64,000 bases of DNA, taken from Flavobacterium sp. N1994 (GTDB lineage: Bacteria; Bacteroidota; Bacteroidia; Flavobacteriales; Flavobacteriaceae). The notes under the pieces were generated by a model that was not told the DNA's origin, did not search any database, and saw nothing but the letters and a program-made list of their open reading frames with translations. The stretch is from positions 1,798,001 through 1,862,000 of the forward strand of contig NZ_CP109999.1 of NCBI RefSeq assembly GCF_025947145.1, in the 5' to 3' direction. Positions 36,702-45,500 of the stretch are shown here, piece after piece. Numbering within the stretch: position 1 is the stretch's first letter; the number at the start of each line of letters is the position of its first letter. Position numbers and translations under genes: made by a program.

Positions 36702-37733
36702 TTAAACTAGGTAGAAGAAAGTAAATACGAATACCCAAACTAAATCGACAAAGTGCCAATATAATCCCACTTTCTCTACCATTTCGTATGTTCTTCTTTT
36801 CTCGTATGTTCCTAAAACAACATTCAAGAAAATAATAAAATTGATAATAACTCCAGAAAATACGTGGAATCCGTGGAATCCAGTAATAAAGAAGAAGAAG
36901 TCAGCAAATAGTTTACTTCCGTATTCGTTATGTTTTAAATTAGCTCCTTCAACTACATTAGCAGCATTTCCAACTAAAATATCTGACTCAGCTCTAGTTA
37001 AGATTTCTCTGTGTTTGTTATGATTTAAACCTGGTTGAAGTTTAGTGTTTTTTCTATCTTCTTCAGTATCTCTGTATATTTTTTCAGTTCTAACTAATAA
37101 CTCAGGATGTGCTTTGTATGCAGCTTGAACTTCAGCAACAGAATAAGTAGGAAGTGCATCTTCATCTTGCATAAACCATTTTCCTTTACTTCTTGTTAGC
37201 GGTTCTCTTTGGTCAGGCAAATGCGTTACAAATTTATCTAAAGCTACTCTTTTACCTGCAGTATCTACGAATTGGACAATACTTCCTCCTTTAGTTTCAA
37301 CGGCACCATATTCACCGTGTATGAAGTTTTTCCATTCCCAAGCTTGAGACCCAACGAAGATTAAACCTCCAACAATAGTCAATAACATATAGAATGCTAC
37401 TTTACTTTGTTTCATTTGGTGTCCAGCATCAACGGCTAATACCATTGTTACGGAAGAAAAAATCAGGATAAAAGTCATCAACGCCACATAATACATTGGT
37501 GCTTCCACCCCATGCATAAACGGAAAGTGCGTAAACACTTCATCGGCTAAAGGCCAATTATCAATAAATTTAAATCTCGAAAAACCATACGCAGCAAGGA
37601 ATCCAGAGAAAGTTAAAGCATCCGATACGATAAAAAACCACATCATCAATTTGCCATAACTAGCTCCCATTGGCTCATTTCCGCCACCCCAAGTATTCTC
37701 AGTATTATTTCCAGTAGTAACTGTAGCTCCCAT
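36702..37733 (-). CDS. Cytochrome c oxidase subunit III with long internal soluble insertion
   Basis: A 343-residue heme-copper oxidase subunit III. N-terminal helices (KLMMWFFIVSDALTFSGFLAAY, ALMTFILIFSSVTMVLA and FYMLLTIVGGLIFVGSQAWEW) and C-terminal helices (FITGFHGFHVFSG and YWHFVDLVWVFVFTFFY) carry the family histidines and the HFVDxVW motif. Between them, residues about 140-273 form a hydrophilic, charged insertion of some 130 residues absent from typical 190-270-residue subunits. It lies 43 bases downstream of a second, short subunit III gene. Confidence 0.92.
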   Translation of the reverse strand: MGATVTTGNNTENTWGGGNEPMGASYGKLMMWFFIVSDALTFSGFLAAYGFSRFKFIDNWPLADEVFTHFPFMHGVEAPMYYVALMTFILIFSSVTMVLAVDAGHQMKQSKVAFYMLLTIVGGLIFVGSQAWEWKNFIHGEYGAVETKGGSIVQFVDTAGKRVALDKFVTHLPDQREPLTRSKGKWFMQDEDALPTYSVAEVQAAYKAHPELLVRTEKIYRDTEEDRKNTKLQPGLNHNKHREILTRAESDILVGNAANVVEGANLKHNEYGSKLFADFFFFITGFHGFHVFSGVIINFIIFLNVVLGTYEKRRTYEMVEKVGLYWHFVDLVWVFVFTFFYLV

Positions 37734-37776
37734 AAAAGTTAAAAGTTAAAAAGTTCCCAAATTTAGATTTTTTTTC

Positions 37777-38364
37777 TTATTTAAAGAAATATAAAAACAA
37801 AAACAAACAAATCCACAAGAAATCAAGAAAGTGCCAATACATCGCACCTAGTTCAATTCCAAGCGTTTGAGTTGAATTGTATTTTTGTTTAAAATGATTA
37901 TAAATTATGATTAAAAGCGAAATTAATCCTCCAGCAAGGTGAGCCAAGTGAACTGTGGCAATTACATAAAGAAAAGTCGTAGCAATATTACTCTCTGGAC
38001 CTGTGAAAAAATAGCCACTTTCCATCAATTGTCTAAAACCTGTAAACTGACAAAGTACAAAGCCAATTCCTAGCGCTAAAGTAAGTAAAAGAAATAATGT
38101 TGTTCCTTGACGATTGTCTTTTTGAATTGCTTTTTTGGCCAAATGAAACGTAATACTACACAAAATAATAGTAGCCGTACTGAAATAAAATGCCGTTGGC
38201 AAATGAAAATCCTTCAACCAATCTTCTCTTGATTTACTTACTACAAAAGCACTCACAATTCCTGCAAACATCATCGTCATGCTTCCCATGGCGAACAACA
38301 AAAGTAGTTTGTACGATCTTGCAGTTCTTTCTTTATGTTCTTGAGCGGTCATTGTCATACCCAT
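37777..38364 (-). CDS. Cytochrome c oxidase subunit III (short form)
   Basis: A 195-residue membrane protein with five predicted helices. It has the COX III pattern (KLLLLFAMGSMTMMFAGIVSAFVV, FSTATIILCSITFHLAKK, TVHLAHLAGGL and YWHFLDFLWICLF), including the terminal WHFxDxxW motif. It starts directly after the heme O synthase stop (adjacent bases), and three ATGs are clustered at the start (MGMTM). Next to a longer subunit III paralogue, so the oxidase may use both, or each may assemble with a different partner. Confidence 0.9.
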   Translation of the reverse strand: MGMTMTAQEHKERTARSYKLLLLFAMGSMTMMFAGIVSAFVVSKSREDWLKDFHLPTAFYFSTATIILCSITFHLAKKAIQKDNRQGTTLFLLLTLALGIGFVLCQFTGFRQLMESGYFFTGPESNIATTFLYVIATVHLAHLAGGLISLLIIIYNHFKQKYNSTQTLGIELGAMYWHFLDFLWICLFLFLYFFK

Positions 38365-39267
38365 CTATCTTAAAAATTTATCTATAATATATACTAATTG
38401 CAGCAAAGATATATAAGAAACACTAACTAACATCAATGTTCTGGCTGCTTTTGCAGTTCGTAACTGATATAATTTTATGGCGTAAAAAATCATCCAAATA
38501 CCAAGCAAAAACACTATCCCTGCCGCAATTGGCGAAAGGAACAATCTTCCAGTATATCCTATGCAAGGCAACAACGAAGCCACTAACAACCAAACCGAAT
38601 AAAGTATAATCTGCAACGCTGTAGAGTTGTCTTTTTTTCCAGTAGGCAACATAAAGAAACCTGCCTTTTCATAATCATCATATAAGAACCAACCAATGGC
38701 CCAAAAATGAGGAAATTGCCAAAAGAATTGTATCAAAAAAAGCGTTCCCGCTTCAATACCAAAATTATTAGTCGCCGCAACCCAACCCAACATAAACGGA
38801 ATCGCGCCTGGAAAAGCTCCCACAAAAACTGAAAGTGGCGTATATTGTTTTAACGGTGTGTATATACTAGTGTAAAGAAAAATCGAAATCGCGCCAAACA
38901 TCGCCGACTTTGGATTGATTAAATACAATAGTATCAAACCAACAATAGTCAACAAACTCGCAATAAACAAAGCATGATTCGGTGACATTCTCCCAGAAGC
39001 TACCGGACGATTTTTAGTTCTGTCCATCAAAGCATCTAAGTCTTTTTCTATCACTTGATTAAACGCATTAGAAGCCCCTACCATACAATATCCGCCGACA
39101 GCCAACATCAATAAAGTCGTCACTTTTAAATCATGAAAATCAAGTACTCCAAGAAGATACCCTGCTATTGAAGAAAACACCACACTAATCGCCAAACCCG
39201 CTTTGGTGATTTCTTTAAAATCAAGGGCAATTTTTTTGAAAGAAAATGGAGCAGCGATTGCGTTCAT
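38365..39267 (-). CDS. cyoE: Protoheme IX farnesyltransferase (heme O synthase)
   Basis: A 300-residue UbiA-family membrane prenyltransferase that farnesylates heme b to heme O for heme-copper oxidases (also called CtaB). The conserved aspartate-rich motif NAFNQVIEKDLDALMDRTKNRP lies at about residues 67-88, and about eight or nine membrane segments are visible. It is the first gene of the operon with the two subunit III genes and subunit IV, with a well-spaced promoter upstream. Confidence 0.95.
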   Translation of the reverse strand: MNAIAAPFSFKKIALDFKEITKAGLAISVVFSSIAGYLLGVLDFHDLKVTTLLMLAVGGYCMVGASNAFNQVIEKDLDALMDRTKNRPVASGRMSPNHALFIASLLTIVGLILLYLINPKSAMFGAISIFLYTSIYTPLKQYTPLSVFVGAFPGAIPFMLGWVAATNNFGIEAGTLFLIQFFWQFPHFWAIGWFLYDDYEKAGFFMLPTGKKDNSTALQIILYSVWLLVASLLPCIGYTGRLFLSPIAAGIVFLLGIWMIFYAIKLYQLRTAKAARTLMLVSVSYISLLQLVYIIDKFLR

Positions 39268-39287
39268 CAGTAGTTTTAAGACTGCCG

Positions 39288-39318
39288 CAAAGGTACTTTA
39301 TAGAAAACGATTTGACAA
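39288..39318 (-). promoter_or_regulatory. Bacteroidota-type promoter for the cyoE-cox operon
   Basis: On the minus strand TTG (39318-39316), a 20-base spacer and TACCTTTG (39295-39288) match the -33/-7 pattern. The cyoE ATG at 39267 is 21 bases downstream of the box. Confidence 0.7.
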
Positions 39319-39392
39319 AAAAATATTGAGGATATATTTGGGGAATTATCATTATTTTTAGAAGCAGCTGTTTTGTCTTTCTATCACGCATC

Positions 39393-39436
39393 CTCCCGCT
39401 ATCCGCGCTACACGGTAGCTAGCTCCTATCGGGGCT
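39393..39436 (-). repeat. Imperfect palindromic repeat element, copy 2 (compact form)
   Basis: In the 295-base gap between cyoE and the remB-like gene. Read on the minus strand it starts AGCCCCGATAGGAGC and ends GCGGATAGCGGGAG, matching the outer ends of the 4195-4300 copy, but with only a short middle containing AGCTAGCT. No coding potential is seen in this gap. Besides this element it holds the cyoE promoter and a downstream hairpin. Confidence 0.75.
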
Positions 39437-39469
39437 ATAATCACAAATATATTATCTATCAAATAACAA

Positions 39470-39501
39470 CTCCCAACACCATAAAATTCTAATGTTGGGA
39501 G
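39470..39501. other. Inverted repeat downstream of the remB-like gene
   Basis: CTCCCAACA (39470-39478) and TGTTGGGAG (39493-39501) form a perfect 9-bp stem with a 14-base loop. There is no clear T-run on either side, so it is at best a weak terminator for the minus-strand gene ending at 39563. Confidence 0.5.
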
Positions 39502-39562
39502 CGTATTTATATATTACCAAGATAATTTTTGATGCTGTCAGTTGTCTAAAATTGACAAAATT

Positions 39563-41683
39563 CTAATAATCAAAATACCAATTGAAAATATCACAACGTA
39601 ATCCAATAGAAACCCAAGTAGTACTCTCTTTAATAGCCGTTGCAGTCTCGGTAGCTGGATTAAAGTTGCGGTAAATGAGACTACCATACAGTTTCAAATT
39701 GGTGGCAGGATTAATCAAATAACCTGCTTGCATATCTGCAATAAAAATGCTGGTGGTATTTCCTTGTCCAATAACCACGCCAGTATCATAAGGTCTGTTA
39801 TCATTATAACTTAAATAAATATTACTTCCGTAGTTGTAGTTATCTGTTCCATTGTTGAAATCCAATCCGCGTTTTCCAACAGTAAATTTAGCATCTGCAA
39901 AGTATCTCCCATTATGATAACGAGCAATAGCGATAAATTCTTTGAAATTCCCTCCCCATTGGTGTCCCAAACTTTGATTGTTGTGACCATAATTGGTAAT
40001 CGCTTCGCTATGGGAATACACATAAGGGCGAACTTGGTTATACTCAACTTGCAACAATAAATTTTTGATATGGAAGGCATTGTAGTATTTCGCACCAATC
40101 TGGTAACCAAATTTATTTTTCCAGCTATTGTTTCCAGCCTTAACATCTTGCAATGAAAACTCATCTAACAAAAACTGTCCGTAAAAATTAACTTGATTAC
40201 TCCATTTAAATTTAGAAGTTAAAGCCAATAATGCATTACCACTTCGTGCCGATGAAGTAAACTCAACCGTACGATAAAAAATAATCGGATTGACAAAACT
40301 CATATCAAAACCACGGTTGTTATTATTAGTCCAAATTACAGATTCAAAAAGACCTAAATTCCAACGATTGGTAACATTCAAACTCAAATAATGACTTGCT
40401 GCAAACTTCGTAGCATAGGTTCTATCTACAGTTACATCAGGTCGAACATCTTTCAGCCAAGTATAAATATTGGTATATTTTATTTTCCAAAAAGTAGTAT
40501 TCAGTTTTAAATAAGGATACGGACTAGCACCATCACTTAAAATTAACGAACGATAACCATCGCCAATAAAGTTCTTTCCGTAACCCAAATTCAAATTAAT
40601 AAACTTACTAGGCGTAAAGGACAAATTAGCTTCTGCCATAGGAAAATCATAGGCATCTGTTTTGAAGGGTTTGGCAATTCCAATTCCTGGAATAATTGCT
40701 GGGTCACCTCCGTCTGGTTTAATAGATTCTGCATATCGATTAAAATAATCGGCAAATCTACCTTGACTTTCATAAATGGTAGTAGTAAAATTTAATTCTT
40801 TTCCTAAACCACCATTAAACTGAATTCCTCTAGTATTAATAAAAGTACTTTTGGCTACACTTGGACTACTTTTTCCAAACTGCAAATCAACAATTGGGTT
40901 TAAGGTAAACCAATAATCCTCGCCTTGCACTTCGACTAAATTTTCATTGAACAACTTTCTGCTCAACCAGTCTTGCGATTTCTTTGCTAATTTTTTATTC
41001 TCAGCATCAAGATCATAATATTTTGAAACTTCAGCATACGAGTAAGGTTTTGAACCAGTATGATTGTTAGCACCAACTTGATTCATTTCATCATCAAATT
41101 GCGAGTAATAGCTATGTGAAAACGGAATATTGATATGGCTTTTGAGTTGTGGATTATCAAACTTTTTAAGTTTTAAATCACTCAATTCTGTCAACTCTTT
41201 ATTGTTGGGTTTGAATTTTGTAGAACTTTTTTCAGCTAGAACTTCTGTTTCCTTTTGAGCTTCAACTTCGGCAGCACTTTGCAACGGAATTGCTATTTTA
41301 ATGGTGTATTTGGCATACGTTGGAGTACCATTATAAGTGGCCGGTTTAATTTTAGGAAGTTGACCAAATACTCTTTTACTTTCTGCTACCAAAGACTCAT
41401 CATTGGCATCTACATAAATTACTCTAAAGCTTCCTGTATCGGCTACTTCAAAAAGGACAATCACGCTGCCTTTGAAATTATTTTGTTTTAAGTTGTCGGG
41501 CACTTTGAAATTATTGAAAACAAAATCCTGAACTTGGTTATAAAAACAAGTTTGCAATGGCAGATATTCTAATCCTTCACAAGAAGGAAAAACAGGAAAT
41601 TTTTCGGCTGTATTTTGGATAACTTGTGATGATGCTACACTAGTTAAAAAAAGTAATACTAAAAACGGAATTGTTTTTTTCAT
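39563..41683 (-). CDS. remB: RemB-like gliding motility outer membrane protein
   Basis: A 706-residue protein with a signal peptide (MKKTIPFLVLLFLTSVASSQ). A TonB C-terminal-like domain spans about residues 25-135 (KGSVIVLFEV, YNGTPTYAKYTIKIAIPL). Then comes a long beta-barrel region resembling capsule-assembly Wzi proteins (FINLNLGYGKNFIGDGYRSL, NFKEFIAIARYHNGRYFADAKFTVGKRGLD). Layout and position, a few genes upstream of sprA with gcvH and vanZ between, match what I recall of remB in Flavobacterium johnsoniae. ATG 41683 begins the signal peptide; the longer in-frame start is TTG. Exact role in gliding is not defined by the sequence. Confidence 0.8.
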   Translation of the reverse strand: MKKTIPFLVLLFLTSVASSQVIQNTAEKFPVFPSCEGLEYLPLQTCFYNQVQDFVFNNFKVPDNLKQNNFKGSVIVLFEVADTGSFRVIYVDANDESLVAESKRVFGQLPKIKPATYNGTPTYAKYTIKIAIPLQSAAEVEAQKETEVLAEKSSTKFKPNNKELTELSDLKLKKFDNPQLKSHINIPFSHSYYSQFDDEMNQVGANNHTGSKPYSYAEVSKYYDLDAENKKLAKKSQDWLSRKLFNENLVEVQGEDYWFTLNPIVDLQFGKSSPSVAKSTFINTRGIQFNGGLGKELNFTTTIYESQGRFADYFNRYAESIKPDGGDPAIIPGIGIAKPFKTDAYDFPMAEANLSFTPSKFINLNLGYGKNFIGDGYRSLILSDGASPYPYLKLNTTFWKIKYTNIYTWLKDVRPDVTVDRTYATKFAASHYLSLNVTNRWNLGLFESVIWTNNNNRGFDMSFVNPIIFYRTVEFTSSARSGNALLALTSKFKWSNQVNFYGQFLLDEFSLQDVKAGNNSWKNKFGYQIGAKYYNAFHIKNLLLQVEYNQVRPYVYSHSEAITNYGHNNQSLGHQWGGNFKEFIAIARYHNGRYFADAKFTVGKRGLDFNNGTDNYNYGSNIYLSYNDNRPYDTGVVIGQGNTTSIFIADMQAGYLINPATNLKLYGSLIYRNFNPATETATAIKESTTWVSIGLRCDIFNWYFDY

Positions 41684-41731
41684 ATTATTAAGATATCGAT
41701 TCAAGATATTATTGCTTTTCAGTGGGTAAAA

Positions 41732-41760
41732 GTAAAAAAAATCCCGATGTAAATCGGGAC
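41732..41760 (-). terminator. Terminator after gcvH-vanZ
   Basis: TCCCGAT (41742-41748) and ATCGGGA (41753-41759) form a 7-bp stem with a 4-base loop; on the minus strand it is followed by a run of eight T. It closes the gcvH-vanZ pair and stands before the remB-like gene. Confidence 0.9.
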
Positions 41761-41779
41761 AAAGTTTATTATCTAATGG

Positions 41780-42181
41780 TTACTCGTTTTGTTTCTTTTT
41801 ATTTAGGTAAAGAAATACGCCTAGTGCCATTAAAGCTCCTATAGTATTTGCGGCCACATCCATAATATCAGCATGTCTTGTGGTGGTAAATTCTTCCTGC
41901 AAAAACTCAATTAGAATTCCGTACCCGACAGATATTAAAAAGATGTTTCGTATATTTTTGATTTCAATTACACCTTGTTTTTCCCAGGAGTAAAATCCCC
42001 AAAGCATTGTAAAAACAAAATGAAATGTAATATGAACGTATTTATCTACGCTAGTTATAGAAATACCAATCGATGGAAAATCATTTACTTTTACTAAACA
42101 CAAAAAAGCTATTATTAAGGTCCAGCCTATGGCAAAAACCAAACTGACTTTTTTAAGCCCCAATAAGCTCTTTGTAAGCAT
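41780..42181 (-). CDS. VanZ family membrane protein
   Basis: A 133-residue protein with four predicted membrane helices (about residues 12-30, 47-66, 78-98 and 108-126). The VanZ/teicoplanin-resistance-like core is [56 protein letters not shown], including the E-Q and D-N polar residues typical of the family. A role in glycopeptide resistance should not be assumed from the name. ATG at 42181 (the preceding codon is GTG) overlaps the gcvH end by 29 bases, so the two are cotranscribed. Confidence 0.85.
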   Translation of the reverse strand: MLTKSLLGLKKVSLVFAIGWTLIIAFLCLVKVNDFPSIGISITSVDKYVHITFHFVFTMLWGFYSWEKQGVIEIKNIRNIFLISVGYGILIEFLQEEFTTTRHADIMDVAANTIGALMALGVFLYLNKKKQNE

Positions 42182-42533
42182 CACTCGAAAGCAATTCGTT
42201 AATTTCAGAAGCGTTGGCTATTTTTAATTTAATCATCCAGCCTTTTCCGTAAGGATCGCTATTTACATCTTCAGGATTTGATTCTAAATCTTCATTAAAT
42301 TCAAAGATTTCTCCAGAAAGTGGTAAGAATAAATCTGAAACTGTTTTTACGGCTTCAACGGTACCAAATACTTCGTCTTTATCAAGGGTTTGGTCCAAAG
42401 TTTCCACTTCAACATAAACAATGTCGCCCAATTCTTTTTGAGCAAAATCAGTGATGCCAACAGTGGCAACATCGCCATCAATTAAAACCCATTCGTGGTC
42501 TTTTGTATATTTTAAATTGCTAGGTATATTCAT
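42153..42533 (-). CDS. gcvH: Glycine cleavage system H protein
   Basis: A 126-residue lipoyl carrier that shuttles the methylamine intermediate between P, T and L proteins. The lipoylated lysine is K63 in [12 protein letters not shown]. The N-terminus (KYTKDHEWV) and the PLSGEI turn are standard. It is the first gene of a pair with vanZ. A 7-of-8 -7-like box (TATCTTTA on the minus strand) lies upstream. The other glycine-cleavage genes are not in this window. Confidence 0.97.
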   Translation of the reverse strand: MNIPSNLKYTKDHEWVLIDGDVATVGITDFAQKELGDIVYVEVETLDQTLDKDEVFGTVEAVKTVSDLFLPLSGEIFEFNEDLESNPEDVNSDPYGKGWMIKLKIANASEINELLSSDAYKELIGA

Positions 42534-42596
42534 TTGATATTAATTTTAAGACGGTAAAGATAAGATTTGAAATTGTAATTTTATTTAAAACAAAGG

Positions 42597-45500
42597 TTAG
42601 TTTCCAAAATTATATCGCAATGTAAAACCAGCTTTAATATTTGTTAAAGGGAATGATGTTGAAATCACTGGTTTTGAGAACGAATGATCATAGAAGAAAA
42701 TAGCCGTTAGGTTTTTACTAAAGGAATAGTCTGCTGTTAATTTGGCTGACCAGATATTTTGTCCTCCTCCAATTTGGTTATTATCATAATCTAAGTAACG
42801 AACTATCGTTTTATTGTTTCTGTAAGAGAAATCGATTTTTAGATTAATATCACTTTTAATAATTCCAGTTGGATTGTCAGCCAATTGTGATGAGAAAATA
42901 ACATCTTTAAAACGATATCCTATACCAATGATATATTCTTTTCCTTGAACTTCGGTCAATAAATTATTGTCAAAACTCATAGATAAACTTCTGTCCTTTT
43001 TAATTTCGGCTAAAATTTTGAAGGCATTTTTCATTTCAAAATCAATTCGAATTAGCGGATTAAATTGTTCCACTAAATTGATGTTTCCAATGATTGTTTT
43101 ATTATAAAAGTTTCCAAATCCTCCGTTATCTTGAGTTGGTGAAGTTGCACTATAATCAAGATTAGAACGGAAAGTATTGATAGTATATGACGCTCGGTAA
43201 GCATGTTGAATTGAGAATCGTTTAAAATGCTCTTTGAAAAAGGCATAACGCATCAAACCAGTGTACTTAATATTCCAGTTAGGAATTGGGAAATTACGAA
43301 ACGCGTCTAAGGAAACGCCTTGACCTGCCTCACCTGCTTTATGGTCTAAAACTCCAAAACCCGTGTAGGCTGACAAGAAAGCTGGAATCAAAACGGCCTG
43401 ATTATTTTTTCCAAAACCAATAGGAAAACCAGCATTCGAATTGTAGAAATTATATTTTGGGTCATTTACATCCGTTGGAATTGGGTTTGCGGCATCACCA
43501 TATCTTGGTATTGAACCACCACCATAATATTGAGCAGCTAATCTATCAGCTATAAGAATTCTATTTTCTCTAAAATCATCAAAAGCTGAAGAGCCGTTTT
43601 CATCACTTGCCTTAAAGGATGTTTTTAGCATGACCGTAGAGATAGAGAAGTTACCAAAACTATAAGGAGAACGAGGATTATATTGTCCTGTCCCTGGCGT
43701 CACATCATATTGTTCTGAAAAGTTTTCAGAATAGGTTCTGTTGGCTGTTAAATCAATTTTAAAATCTGGGAATAAATCAATATTGGCAGTAGCTTCTAAC
43801 GTTTTTGTGGAAACTTGAGTAAAACTTTGATTAAAATCTTGATAGGTTGTTAACCAACCTCTTTTCGCCGCTTCATATCTCACATCATCTTGGGAACCAA
43901 AAACGAAACCTAATGTTGGTCTTGAGGAACCAAAGAATCCTAATCCTGGTAAGTAACCTGGAAGCAATGTTCCTTCATTTTTAGTATAATTAATTTGTAC
44001 ATTTTTTATACTAGTCAAAACACCAAGTAATCCGTCTACAAAAACGTTACTGTTTTTAGCAGGCTGTGCTTTAATTGCCGTTATTTTTTCACCAGGTTTT
44101 GGCAATGCGGCTGGCTTTTGTGCTGGAGCAACTGGTTTTTTACCTAATCCGATATATTTGTAAAAAGACTCCATGTTTAATGCTGTATTCAAACGATGTG
44201 ATCCTGCATTTTGAATGGTGTTCCCTAAATCTTGTCCATCAACTGATGCTAATGCTAAAGATGGCTTTTGCCAACTATAATCTCCTGTATACGTATAGGT
44301 TGATTTCACAAAAGACAAGAATGGAATTTTATTAATTGGTAAATCGTAATTCACAACAATCTGTTGGTTGTGTTGATTTGGGGTTCCAATATTCCAAAAA
44401 TCTGTCCAAATAGTATTAGTATTATCTGGAACATTATTAATGTCCATATAAGTACGAACGATATTATGGGAAGCTGCCGTAAAGTTTACTTTTAGGGCTT
44501 TAGTAATGTTATAATTAAATCCGTATTGATAATTAAACATATAATTTCTTCTGAACAACGGATCTATACCAATTCCAGCCACATCAACTTGTCTGAATTG
44601 TTGTTTGTTGTATTGTCTGATAATATTACTACTGAATGAGATACTTGCCGGAAGATAATTAAAGTTAAAATCACTTAGCAATTTCCAATACGAGCTTTTC
44701 TTAAACATTTTAGTTTTCTTAAACGGCTCTACTGGTTTGTTTTGGAAAGAGAAAGTATAATCAACTGTTGTACTTACTTGCTGATCTAGATAATTTTCTA
44801 TTTCGTAATTGTGTTTTTCAACTTGATTAAAAGAATAAGAAAGCGTTAAATTCTCAGGGTCATAAATATGTGGTTTTTGCTCTGGTGCTCTTTCTTTTTT
44901 AACTCCAATAAAGTTAATGCTCTTTCTTTTGGTGAAATCAATGGCTCTATTTCTAACGTTGTCTCTTTCGGTAGCATCAGTAGTATTGTCCAATAATTGT
45001 TTTAATCGAATATCTTGATTAAAAGGATCATACTCCGGAGTAATTAATTCTTCTCCAACTGCATAATTGAATGGCAAATTAACCCCCCATTTCTTAGGTA
45101 ATAATTTACCCAAACTAAGATTAGTAATGATGTTAAATTGCTGCGTGTCTTCTCTACTTCTTTCCTGTGGTCCTTGTTCTAAAGTTCCAAAACCAATGGT
45201 ACTCATTCTACCGGTTGCTGATAATGTTGCAAAGTCAGCCAAGTTAGTATCCATATTAAGAATGGCGGCCATACCTCCTTTATTGTCTAATCCTGCCAAA
45301 CGTAACTCATTGAACCAAACTTCTCCTCTAACTTTTTGAGTATGATTATTTCTAATACCAACCATTAAGGTTCGAACCAATCCGAAATTTGGCGTTCCTT
45401 TTATACCCAGTCGTAGTGGACCTCGATTTGCAATAGAAGCCAATGAAGGATCTAATTCAACATCGTTTTTATATAAAACACCATTCACTAATTGAGATGG

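Noticed and set aside
37777..38364. Short subunit III as a degraded duplicate of the long one
   Set aside because: It has full helices, intact WHFxDxxW motif and no stops; it is a complete gene.
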